Translations under genes and position numbers: made by a program | Shown here: positions 26,704 to 34,656 of the stretch, one piece after another | Numbering within the stretch: the first letter of the stretch is position 1 | Layout of the letters: each line of letters starts with the position of its first letter | Notes under the pieces: generated by a model | The model's database searches: none | Told to the model about the DNA's origin: nothing | What the model saw: only the letters and a program-made list of their open reading frames with translations | Assembly (NCBI GenBank): GCA_002388005.1 | Contig: DGLO01000121.1 | Location: 17,589-65,845, forward strand | Origin: Candidatus Neomicrothrix sp. UBA4542 | Lineage (GTDB): Bacteria; Actinomycetota; Acidimicrobiia; Acidimicrobiales; Poriferisodalaceae | Direction: 5' to 3' | DNA: 48,257 nucleotides

Positions 26704-26730
26704 TGGTGATGAACGGGTTATCGGCTCGCC

Positions 26731-27609
26731 TTAATCCGCTAGTGCGACTTCGGACAAAAACTCAAGTACTGCCGCAACGAAGATGTCGTTTCGATCACCG
26801 GCGACCATGTGAGCTGCCTCTCCCACATTTGAGTAATGAGCGTGTGGCACTAATTTCAGGTAGGCCTGAGCACCGTCCTCTGAAAGCACGTCACTGAGCC
26901 CACCACGCACCAACAAGGAAGCACAGTGAACATTCTTCGCGGCATCCTCTTGGCGGGGTATCCGATCTGAAAGAGATCTTTTTCGCTGCATAAATTCAGG
27001 GTCCCAGTGCCATCGATAGCGGCCATCAGGCCAGAGACGCACATTTTTTGCGAGACCATCCAGAGTCCGCGGTCGTTTGCGGTGTGGTTGATAGTTGGCA
27101 ATCGCTTCAGCCACTTCGTCAAGAGTTGAAAAGCCCTCTGGCGCTTGCCTCATGAAATCCCTGATTTTTCGGACGCCAGCCGCTTCGATCCGAGGTGCGG
27201 TGTCGACCAAAACCAACGCGAGTGCATCGACTCGTCCTTCACCCACAGCCGTCAACGAAGTGCCGCCTCCCATCGAAGCGCCAACAAGAATCGGCTGTTG
27301 GCCAAAGTGCTCCACGACCGCGACAAGGTCATCGACCAGCACGTCATTCGAGTAGTTGCCGTCAGGTGCCCACTCACTGTCTCCGTGACCGCGGGCGTCA
27401 AGACTGACAGCTTGGTAGCCCGCGTCAGCCAAATGCTGACCAGCGCTTTTCCATGCGTGCCGCGTTTGACCACCGCCGTGTTGCAAGATCACCAGCGGGC
27501 CACGATCCCCATATATGTCAGCCGCTACGCTCACTCCGCCGCCGACTGGAATCATCTTGTGTGGCTCCGGTGTGCCCTCTAGGCGGGCGCCCCGTTTACC
27601 TTGCGCCAC
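26731..27609 (-). CDS. Alpha/beta hydrolase
   Basis: A 292-residue serine hydrolase of the alpha/beta fold. LQHGGGQTRHAW gives the oxyanion loop (HGGG), VGASMGGGTS contains nucleophile Ser112, and the C-terminal HYSNVGEAAHMVAGDRND provides the catalytic His; the acid is likely in LLVRGGLSDVLSEDG. It resembles epoxide-hydrolase or C-C-bond hydrolase-like proteins of actinobacteria; substrate unknown. Its start lies three bases from the end of the PrdB-like selenoprotein gene, so the two are surely co-transcribed and probably coupled in translation, making its expression sensitive to Sec insertion upstream. Confidence 0.9.
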   Translation of the reverse strand: MAQGKRGARLEGTPEPHKMIPVGGGVSVAADIYGDRGPLVILQHGGGQTRHAWKSAGQHLADAGYQAVSLDARGHGDSEWAPDGNYSNDVLVDDLVAVVEHFGQQPILVGASMGGGTSLTAVGEGRVDALALVLVDTAPRIEAAGVRKIRDFMRQAPEGFSTLDEVAEAIANYQPHRKRPRTLDGLAKNVRLWPDGRYRWHWDPEFMQRKRSLSDRIPRQEDAAKNVHCASLLVRGGLSDVLSEDGAQAYLKLVPHAHYSNVGEAAHMVAGDRNDIFVAAVLEFLSEVALAD

Positions 27610-27612
27610 GCG

Positions 27613-28518
27613 TCAACCTCTGCCCTTACCTTCGGCCTTTGCTGTCGCTTGCGCAGATCGGCGCTGGTCTCCGGCAGCAGCAAGCACGGACCTATTGGAG
27701 TCGTCAACCTTCATGAAATGGTCACGCCAGTCGTCGTTGCACTCGCTGTCCCACACGAAAGGTGTCTGCATTGTCGTTCGCGGCTGCCAGGCGCGCTCAA
27801 GAAGATCTAACGCCATACCGGTGACGGCTGCCTGCATTTCAACGTTTCCGGGCTTGCCGGTCGGATTTCCTAAAGGAAAATCATTGAATACGAAACGGCT
27901 AACTCCGCACTCTTCGACGATGTCTCTCGCGCTACCGATAACCACGGTCGGGAGACCTGCTTCTTCGAGATGTCGCGCTACCAAACTCACGGTCTGGTGG
28001 CATACGGGTCAGAGAGGGACTAGGACCACTGCGTCAAGTTCGTCCTCTTGGACAAATTCAAGTATTTGCGGCGCATCTCTACGGCTCGTTCTCCTATGGC
28101 TGTAATCAGTGGGGACTCCGTAGAACCGATCGGACAGCGAACCAATTCTGCCTTCCGCAGCAAATTCTCGGAGACGGTTGATAGGCAGGTAGGTGTCTAA
28201 GTCGTCGGTGTGAGTGTTGTCTTTATCCCAAAAAAGGTCCTTGTTGTAGAGGCCCCCCAAAGCATCGTCGCAGAGCGCTGCATAGGGCTCTTTGGCCCCG
28301 GCCCCTGCAACGGCTGATTTGTCAACCTTCCGCTCAAAAAACGATGTGGTAACCAGCCCTATGCGACAGTCGGCGAGCGGCTTTTCAAGTGCTGCGAACG
28401 GGACCTCGTGATGGTACGCCCATTGGTAGGCCTGGGGGTAGCCCTGCGCTCCGTAATAGCCACGCGACTTATCGATGTAGCTGACATGTGAACGATGGGT
28501 ACGACGATCATCTGCCAC
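27613..28518 (-). CDS. PrdB/GrdB-like reductase selenoprotein, in-frame TGA = Sec170
   Basis: One continuous 301-codon frame with an internal TGA (28009-28011). It reads VVLVPL, TGA, PVCHQTVSLVARHLEEAG, so TGA gives a UxxC redox motif (Sec170, Cys173), the position of the catalytic Sec in the proline/glycine reductase B family and of Cys in its CPVC homologues. Family features occur on both sides: IGLVTTSFFERK and DYSHRRTSRRDAPQIL-type residues before, PTVVIGSARDIVEECGVSRFVFNDFPLGNP after. The GTG at 28518 has AGGGAGAG five bases upstream. A good SECIS hairpin follows the TGA. Prd/Grd enzymes are pyruvoyl complexes; no PrdA or GrdA partner is visible, so this is probably a stand-alone reductase, substrate unknown. 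First gene of a six-gene operon. Confidence 0.9.
27980..27998 (-). promoter_or_regulatory. SECIS element of the PrdB-like mRNA
   Basis: With the T of the TGA as position 1, ACCAGAC (14-20) pairs with GUUUGGU (26-32), seven pairs including one G-U, closing the loop CGUGA with G at the second position. Below one C-A mismatch, UGC/GCG adds three more pairs. The loop begins 17 nt after the TGA. It meets the bacterial SECIS model and shares the apex CCGUGA with the peroxiredoxin element. Confidence 0.82.
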
Positions 28519-28621
28519 CGGACTCTCCCTGATAGAGCAACAATCCGATGGTAGGCCGAGAATAGGGGTCGGCGCCTAATTTGCGAGCTACGGTCACCAG
28601 AAACAAGCACCGGAGGATGCG

Positions 28622-29101
28622 ATGAATGACGACCTGCCACCAAGGCCGCATCACGGATGGACTTTTCACGAGGTTCCCCTCGGGAAACGTTGGAGCACAT
28701 CCAAGCGCACCGTTACCGAAACCGATCTCGTGGTTTACGCCACGCAGTTCGGTTTCGTGGAAGGCTTATTTCTTGATGCTACGGGATCGGAGCGTGCCGG
28801 CTATGCGGGCCGTCTTGTACCTGGAAGCTTGGTTATGTCAATCGCCGAAGGCTTGATCATTAGTGGAGGGGCGATTGCGGGCACCGGTATGGCCTATCTC
28901 GGTGCCGAAGTGCAAGTGAAGGGACCAACATTCGTAAATGACACCCTCCAAGTCGTAGCCGAAGTGACTGAAGCCAGGCTTACTTCGAAACAAGATCGAG
29001 GGATTGTGACCACTCGCAACGAAGTATTCAACCAGCACGGCGACGTAGTGATGGTGTACACGCCGACCCGTATGATCCGAACGGAACATCTCAACGACTA
29101 A
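28622..29101 (+). CDS. MaoC-like hot-dog domain protein
   Basis: A 159-residue single hot-dog-fold protein of the MaoC/HTD2-like family, associated with acyl-CoA hydration or acyl-thioester binding. GWTFHEVPLGKRW, RTVTETDLVVYA, GRLVPGSLVMSIAEGL and VKGPTFVNDTLQVVAEV are typical positions. The Asp/His pair of R-specific enoyl-CoA hydratases is not evident (VEGLFLDATG in place of the NP.H.D segment), so catalysis is uncertain. An excellent GGAGG lies five bases before the ATG at 28622. It starts a plus-strand operon with the acyl-CoA dehydrogenase and CoA-transferase, divergent from the PrdB-like operon across 103 bases. Confidence 0.85.
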   Translation: MNDDLPPRPHHGWTFHEVPLGKRWSTSKRTVTETDLVVYATQFGFVEGLFLDATGSERAGYAGRLVPGSLVMSIAEGLIISGGAIAGTGMAYLGAEVQVKGPTFVNDTLQVVAEVTEARLTSKQDRGIVTTRNEVFNQHGDVVMVYTPTRMIRTEHLND

Positions 29102-29156
29102 CGGCGAACCTGCACATATCAACCGTTGGGCATCTATTTGCCCGTCTTTTTCGTGA

Positions 29157-30368
29157 GTGCATTTCGACTCCGCCCCACTGGGAGAGATGGACCATCGCGG
29201 ACAGCGCTACCCTCCACTCGTGGATTCAATTTACGGCAGCGCTCTAAAAGACAGCGACGTTCAAGTTGTTCAACGCGCTCGGGTTTGGGCGGAGGAATTT
29301 GTTGCACTCAAGGCAGAGTCTTGGGAAACAGAACGTCGGTTCGCGAAGGACGGCTTTGAGAGCGCAGGACAGAACCAGCTCACGGGGCTACTTGTTCCAG
29401 CGAGCGATGGTGGCGAAGACATCAGCGTGCTCGGACTGGCCCACGTCCTGGAGGAAATAGCTGCTGTCGACTTCGCTATTGCTTTCGCCCTGGTTTGTCA
29501 CAACAACTTGGCGGGAGCGGTCGGAAGAAAAGCCAAGGGCCGACTCCGCGAGAAGTTTCTGCCGGGGCTAGTGCAGGGAAGTTCGCTCGGTGCGTTCTTG
29601 CTAACCGAACCCGAAGTGGGATCTGACGCGGCCGCAATAACAGTGTCCGCAACAAACGACGGAAACGAGTGGATCCTTAACGGTGAGAAAGCATGGGTCA
29701 CCAACGGCACTGATGCTGACGTTCTTTCCGTTTACGCCCAAACGGATTCCGCTCTCGGACATCGAGGCATAGCGACTTTCCTTATTGACGCCGACAACTC
29801 TGGCGTGATTAAGACTCCGGGTTACCAATTATTAGGTGGTCATGGTTTAGGTGCCAACAGCATCCGTTTCGACAACTGTCGGGTTTCGGAAGAATCACTA
29901 TTTATCCCAGTAGGCGAAGGTTTTCGCGCCGCCATGGAAGGAATCGATTTGGCGCGAGTCTTAGTTGGGGCGATGTGCTGCGGAATGCTCCGCACTGGAC
30001 TTCAGACAGCCTCAGATTACGTACGCAAACGATTCGCGTTCGGTGGGCGCCTCGCAGATTTACAAGGCGTCCGGTTCAAGCTGGCCGATGTCTCTACTGA
30101 TCTCGAAGCATCACGGCTTCTCACTTATCGGGCTGCTCTCACGCTGCAAGAAGGTCGGAACGCCGCGGTGGAAGCCGCTCACGCAAAAAAGTTTGCCAGC
30201 CGCGTTACGGAGAGCGGACTTGCTTCGTGCATGCAAGTGATGGGAGCGAACGGAGCGAAAAGAGATCACTCGCTCCCTCGTCATCTAGCGGCTTCTCGAC
30301 TAACGCATTACGTAGACGGAGCTACTGAAATCCAAGACGTGGTGATCAGTCGCTCCTTACTTGACTGA
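29157..30368 (+). CDS. Acyl-CoA dehydrogenase family protein
   Basis: A 403-residue flavoprotein of the acyl-CoA dehydrogenase family: FLLTEPEVGSDAAAI, WILNGEKAWVTNG, GLGANSIRFDNCRV, RVLVGAMCCGMLRTGL and RFAFGGRLADLQGVRFKLADV are the classic successive motifs, and YVDGATEIQDVVISRSLL the C-terminal FAD-binding segment. The position of the catalytic Glu of the short-chain branch (YEGTxEI) is Asp here (VDGATEI), so catalysis may differ. The start is uncertain: GTG at 29157, or ATG at 29187, which has GGGAGAG immediately before it. Second gene of the MaoC operon, expected to oxidise an acyl-CoA. Confidence 0.9.
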   Translation: MHFDSAPLGEMDHRGQRYPPLVDSIYGSALKDSDVQVVQRARVWAEEFVALKAESWETERRFAKDGFESAGQNQLTGLLVPASDGGEDISVLGLAHVLEEIAAVDFAIAFALVCHNNLAGAVGRKAKGRLREKFLPGLVQGSSLGAFLLTEPEVGSDAAAITVSATNDGNEWILNGEKAWVTNGTDADVLSVYAQTDSALGHRGIATFLIDADNSGVIKTPGYQLLGGHGLGANSIRFDNCRVSEESLFIPVGEGFRAAMEGIDLARVLVGAMCCGMLRTGLQTASDYVRKRFAFGGRLADLQGVRFKLADVSTDLEASRLLTYRAALTLQEGRNAAVEAAHAKKFASRVTESGLASCMQVMGANGAKRDHSLPRHLAASRLTHYVDGATEIQDVVISRSLLD

Positions 30369-30385
30369 AATCGGCCGGAGTTTTC

Positions 30386-31651
30386 ATGAGATCTGATCGT
30401 GAGGGTAAATCCGTCACTGTCGACGAAGCGATTAGTCATATCCCGGACCGCAGTCGGGTGTATGTCGCCCAAGGGTCAGGGTGCCCGTTTGGGCTACTGG
30501 AAGAAATAGACAAGCGACGCGACAGGTTCGAGCGTTTGGAGTTCGTTTCTGCATTCTTGTTACAGCGGCCCGCGCCGGTGGACCACCTGGGTCAACCGTT
30601 CCGGTGGCTGACGCTACAACCCACTGGCGCGATTCGCGACGTTCTTGACCATCCAGACCTCGGAATCGTTCCAGGCCGATACTCCGACCTCGACGGAATT
30701 TGTGCACCCGAAGGTCCGCTGCCTGCAGACGTCGTGGTTTGTCAGGTCAGTCCGCCAAACGCGAAGGGCGACTGCAGTTTGGGAACAGGAGTCGGCGGCC
30801 ATGTATCGCTGTTGAAGCAGGCACCGTTGGCGATCGGCCAGATCAACCAACAGATGCCGTATGTTCATGGAGAAGGTGAGTGTCGCATAGAGAACTTCGA
30901 CTTCCTCGTGGAAATCGACGAGCCCTTGTCGGAACTAGCGCCCGCAACTATTGACCCAATTTCTGAAGCAATCGCTCAGCACATAAGTCCTTTTATACCT
31001 AATGGTTCGACGCTCCAATTTGGTATTGGGGCAGTGCCGGATGCCGTTCTTTCGAGCTTACGAAACCGCGTGCAACTCGGATTGCACGGGGGAATGATTA
31101 ATGACGCTTGTGTCGAACTTATTGAGTGCGGCGCTATCGACAACCTTCACAAAGGGTGCGACGAAGGCGTTTCGATAGCCGCCGAGATCATGGGCACCAG
31201 ACGCCTCTACGATTGGGTAGATCACAACCCGCGCGTTCGATTGGCTCGTGGGGCTTATACCCACGGAATCGCGGGGATGTCTTTGGTTCGAAATTTCGTG
31301 GCGTTGCAATCGACCGTCGAGATGGCGCTAGACGGATCAGCAAATAGCGAATTTGTTTCCGGTCGCTTTATTTCGGGCCCTGGAGGGGCACCTGATTTCG
31401 CTTTCGGGGCGTCTATCGCTACCGGTGGCCGGTCAATAATGGCGATGCCCTCCACCGCTGCAAGCGGTTCAGTTTCACGAATCGTTCGTCGCTTAGCTGA
31501 CGGAGCCCCTACGACCTTGTCGAGTTATCTAGCCGACGTCGTCGTAACTGAGTATGGGGCGGTCGAACTGCGGGGAAAAACTCTTGAGCAACGGATCGAG
31601 CTTCTTGCCAGTATCGCCCATCCCGACCATCAAGCCTCCCTCGTTGAGTGA
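30386..31651 (+). CDS. Acetyl-CoA hydrolase/4-hydroxybutyrate CoA-transferase family protein
   Basis: A 421-residue family I-type CoA-transferase. FRWLTLQPTGAIRDVL, ADVVVCQVSPPNAKGDCSLGTGV, IGQINQQMPYVHGEG, GSTLQFGIGAVPDAVL and the C-terminal VVTEYGAVELRGKTLEQR are the family landmarks. The usual nucleophile is the Glu of H(S/T)EM; here residues 234-237 are HGGM, so Gly236 replaces it. Either another residue acts, or the protein binds CoA esters without transferring. It ends the MaoC operon, 17 bases after the dehydrogenase, with GGAG before the ATG. It faces an SDR gene across 35 bases. Confidence 0.88.
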   Translation: MRSDREGKSVTVDEAISHIPDRSRVYVAQGSGCPFGLLEEIDKRRDRFERLEFVSAFLLQRPAPVDHLGQPFRWLTLQPTGAIRDVLDHPDLGIVPGRYSDLDGICAPEGPLPADVVVCQVSPPNAKGDCSLGTGVGGHVSLLKQAPLAIGQINQQMPYVHGEGECRIENFDFLVEIDEPLSELAPATIDPISEAIAQHISPFIPNGSTLQFGIGAVPDAVLSSLRNRVQLGLHGGMINDACVELIECGAIDNLHKGCDEGVSIAAEIMGTRRLYDWVDHNPRVRLARGAYTHGIAGMSLVRNFVALQSTVEMALDGSANSEFVSGRFISGPGGAPDFAFGASIATGGRSIMAMPSTAASGSVSRIVRRLADGAPTTLSSYLADVVVTEYGAVELRGKTLEQRIELLASIAHPDHQASLVE

Positions 31652-31686
31652 ACGATCAGAACAACAGCCAGTTTCCTTTAGAGCGC

Positions 31687-32553
31687 TTATAGCCTTCGGA
31701 CAGTCGCTGCCTGACCACTGGTACCGAATGCCATTCCGGCCATACGATGGAGATTTCGCGAATTATGAAGTCGGCCCAATAAGCGTGGTCCGTTCGCGAG
31801 AAGACCTCCATCCACGATGTGTTCTTGTCCTGTGACAAATTGTGAATCATCTCCGGCAAGGAACAGGGCCATACCAGCGATGTCTGATCCCTCTCCTCGT
31901 TTGGCTAGAGGCTGGACTTCAGCAATGACTTCCTCAGCCTGTTCCTCGTTGCCACTGTGCATGAGTGGAGTAAAGATGACCCCAGGGCATATCGCGTTGA
32001 CACGAATGTTGTGCGGGGCAAGTTCGATTGCAGTGGTTTTGGAGAGGTTAACTACAGCCGCCTTCGCTGCCGAGTAGGCCTGAGGACCGCCTCCACCGCC
32101 CATACCCGCTATTGAGGCCGTATTAATTATCGATCCGCCCCGGCCTTGATCAATCATGATTCGCGCCGCGTGTTTGATTCCCAGAAACACCGACCGCACG
32201 AGCACGTGGAAAGTTGTGTCCCAGTCGTCAACGTCAAGTTCGGTGATTGGCCCGAATGCTCCACCAATACCCGCGTTGTTGAAAACGATATCTAGTTGGC
32301 CGAACGCGTCGAGAGCTAACTCACTCATGGCTGCTACATCGTTTTCTACCGCAACGTCAGTCGTGGTGAAACGGACTCTGTCTTCGTACCCCTCTGCGCT
32401 GAGAGTCTCTATCGCGTTGCGCCCGTTATCGGCATTCAGGTCGCCAATGACAACTGAAGCGCCTTCCTTGAGGAACCTGCTGACGGTGGCGAATCCCATC
32501 CCGCTAGCTCCACCCGTGACTATTGCGACCTTTGATTGAAGCGTTCCATTCAT
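31687..32553 (-). CDS. SDR-family oxidoreductase (classical)
   Basis: A 288-residue short-chain dehydrogenase. TGGASGMG at 13-20 is the NAD loop (a classical TGxxxGxG), VFNNAG the stabilising strand, and Ser147, Tyr160 and Lys164 (YSAAK) the catalytic triad. ICPGVIFTPLM follows. The Asp after the second beta strand (VIGDLN) suggests NAD rather than NADP. The protein extends about 35 residues past the usual end, with a basic, non-conserved tail. It is a close paralogue of the SDR at 37101 (same FVTG...VDGGL ending). Substrate unknown. Confidence 0.9.
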   Translation of the reverse strand: MNGTLQSKVAIVTGGASGMGFATVSRFLKEGASVVIGDLNADNGRNAIETLSAEGYEDRVRFTTTDVAVENDVAAMSELALDAFGQLDIVFNNAGIGGAFGPITELDVDDWDTTFHVLVRSVFLGIKHAARIMIDQGRGGSIINTASIAGMGGGGGPQAYSAAKAAVVNLSKTTAIELAPHNIRVNAICPGVIFTPLMHSGNEEQAEEVIAEVQPLAKRGEGSDIAGMALFLAGDDSQFVTGQEHIVDGGLLANGPRLLGRLHNSRNLHRMAGMAFGTSGQAATVRRL

Positions 32554-32631
32554 CGCTTTCCCCTTCCGCTATTCCTGCATTGTCGCCTACTCGTGAGGGT
32601 CTGTGCTCGTCGACCGCACTACGGTCCACTC

Positions 32632-33399
32632 ATGGACCTCGGACTAACAGGTAAAAGAGCCGTGATCACTGGCGGGTCAAAGGGGATTGGGCTTGGGTGC
32701 GCTATTGGTTTGGCCCGGGAGGGTTGCCATGTTCAGCTCGCAGCACGGAACGATGAGACTCTTCTACGAGCCAGAGCTTCTGTTCTTGAAGCAGCAACGA
32801 ATGTTGAAGTGGAGACCCATTCGGTTGACTTGTCAGTGAGTGAACATCAGATGGCCTTGGTTGACGCCGTTGGTGACGTCGATATTTGGATTAACAATGC
32901 TGGCGCGATTCCGGCCGGGGATATTGCGACCGTCGATGAGCGCCGGTGGCGAGAAGCTTGGGATCTCAAAGTGTTCGGCTATATCAACCTCTGTCGGGAG
33001 GTGTATGCCGTTATGGAGGCGAAAGGGAGTGGGGTCATCATTAACGTGATCGGTGCGGCGGCGATCCGCCCTCAACCTTCCTATATCGCCGGCGCCGTGG
33101 GGAACAGCGGACTTGTGGGGCTCACCACCGCGTTGGGGAGTCGGAGCCTCCAAAAAGGAGTCCGGGTTCTAGGTATCAATCCTGGGCTAATCATCACCGA
33201 TCGCATGGAAGATATATTGCGTCGAGAAGCTGTCGACCAGCTAGGCGACGGGGACCGGTGGGAAGAGCTGATTCCAGTGGACCCGGCGCCCGGTACCGTA
33301 GAGCAATGTGCCGATGTGATCACTTTCTTGGCGTCACCTCGAGCTAGCCATATCAGCGGCACAACTTTGACGCTTGATGCGGGAGCCTCTGCCCGCTGA
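32632..33399 (+). CDS. SDR-family protein without the catalytic Lys
   Basis: A 255-residue Rossmann SDR starting at the ATG at 32632, well placed for the first strand KRAVITGGSKGIG. WINNAGAIPAGD is normal, but the active site is YIAGAVGN: Tyr151 is present and the Lys four residues on is Ala155, while the Ser position is within GAAA. This version (NVIGAAA..RP.PSYIAG) is a recognised non-classical SDR branch seen in actinobacteria and proteobacteria; the reaction is unknown. The frame is open 32 codons upstream across the divergent promoter region, without conserved sequence. An amidohydrolase follows 43 bases downstream. Confidence 0.88.
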   Translation: MDLGLTGKRAVITGGSKGIGLGCAIGLAREGCHVQLAARNDETLLRARASVLEAATNVEVETHSVDLSVSEHQMALVDAVGDVDIWINNAGAIPAGDIATVDERRWREAWDLKVFGYINLCREVYAVMEAKGSGVIINVIGAAAIRPQPSYIAGAVGNSGLVGLTTALGSRSLQKGVRVLGINPGLIITDRMEDILRREAVDQLGDGDRWEELIPVDPAPGTVEQCADVITFLASPRASHISGTTLTLDAGASAR

Positions 33400-33442
33400 G
33401 ACAACTCTCTGAAAGAATGATCGTCGACCGCAGGAGGCGAAG

Positions 33443-34645
33443 ATGGCTACAACTATTCAACGCGAAGGACTGCCTAGACGAGAAATGCACGACGTCCATC
33501 GAATCGAACATGATGGCGCCGTTGACGCTGATGGCCACATCCTTGAGCCTCCTGACTTATGGGACGAATATTTAGAGGCGAAGTACAAGGATCGAGCTCT
33601 GCGGATCTGCATTGACGAGAACGGTCTCGAAGAGTTGGAGATCGGCGGGCAGCGGAGCACGATGAGTAGAAGAGGCTTCCCTGCGACACTGGGAGCGATG
33701 GGTGCTGCTGATCTAGCAGACATTCAGCGCAACCCGGATCGAACCTATCTAGACGAGGCTCCTTTCGGTTCTATGGACCCAGGTCAGCGACTCAAGATTC
33801 TCGACGCGGAACATCTTGACGCGGCAATCCTTTACACCACGGTTGGGTTGTTATGGGAGGCGGAGTTAGAAGATCCTGAGTTAAGTCAGGCGTACACGCG
33901 CGCCTACAACAGGTGGGTGGTCGATTTCTGTCGCGACAGTGGAAATCGGCTCGTCCCATCTGCACATCTTTCTTTGAGCGATCCCGACGCTGCCGCGATT
34001 GAACTACGACGGGCTGTAGATGACGGAGCTAAAGGTTGTTACGTGGCGCCATTCACCCACGGTGCCCTACCGCTCGGTCATCCCGACAACGACGTGGTGT
34101 TTGCCACAGCGCAGGAACTGGGAGTTCCTTTCGCGATCCACCCAACGTTTGAACCTCAATGGACCAAAGGCGCCAGAATGGGCACGTGGGAGCATGTCAA
34201 GCAGCTTCGACTTACTGCCTCCGTAACGGCTTCCGACGGCGTGCGCCAACAGTTCACCACGATGTTTGACTACGGGGTCTTCGACAAGTTCCCTGAATTA
34301 AAGGTCTTGGTGCTTGAAGCCGGAGGCGGGTGGATCGGATATTGGCTTGATCGCATCGATGCTGTTTACGCTCACACTTTCATCGGAACGAGGGTCCCGC
34401 TCGAGATGAAGCCAAGCGAGTACTTCATGCGACAAGTTTGGATTAGCTGTGATCCCGACGAGCGAACCATTCCATCGCTTGCGCAGAGATTTGGTTATGA
34501 CCGCTTCTTATGGGCGTCTGATTTCCCTCATGCCGATCACACGCCGGAATATGTTCACGATTTGAACCAATTGGTAGACATGTTTCCCCCTGAGCATCGC
34601 CGTGCGTTTATCGGAGATAACGCCCGGAATCTTTTCGGCGTCTAA
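33443..34645 (+). CDS. Amidohydrolase family 2 (metal-dependent hydrolase/decarboxylase-like)
   Basis: A 400-residue PF04909-type TIM barrel. The metal-binding start is VDADGHILEPPDLW, followed by the LVPSAHLSLSDPDAAAIELRRAV segment, FAIHPTFEPQW with the metal His, LEAGGGWIGYWLDR, and FLWASDFPHADHTPE with the catalytic Asp. Such proteins hydrolyse C-N or C-C bonds or decarboxylate aromatic acids. The first strand has DxDxH rather than HxH, typical of this actinobacterial group. AGGAGG lies before the ATG at 33443. It is a paralogue of the amidohydrolase at 46032, sharing the same overall motif order. Confidence 0.9.
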   Translation: MATTIQREGLPRREMHDVHRIEHDGAVDADGHILEPPDLWDEYLEAKYKDRALRICIDENGLEELEIGGQRSTMSRRGFPATLGAMGAADLADIQRNPDRTYLDEAPFGSMDPGQRLKILDAEHLDAAILYTTVGLLWEAELEDPELSQAYTRAYNRWVVDFCRDSGNRLVPSAHLSLSDPDAAAIELRRAVDDGAKGCYVAPFTHGALPLGHPDNDVVFATAQELGVPFAIHPTFEPQWTKGARMGTWEHVKQLRLTASVTASDGVRQQFTTMFDYGVFDKFPELKVLVLEAGGGWIGYWLDRIDAVYAHTFIGTRVPLEMKPSEYFMRQVWISCDPDERTIPSLAQRFGYDRFLWASDFPHADHTPEYVHDLNQLVDMFPPEHRRAFIGDNARNLFGV

Positions 34646-34656
34646 GACCAGGGGCC

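Noticed and set aside
27613..28518. Two separate small genes (27613-27990 and 28009-28518)
   Set aside because: Both halves are in one frame, join with a single TGA, and together match the PrdB/GrdB-like family; the downstream piece has no ribosome binding site of its own.
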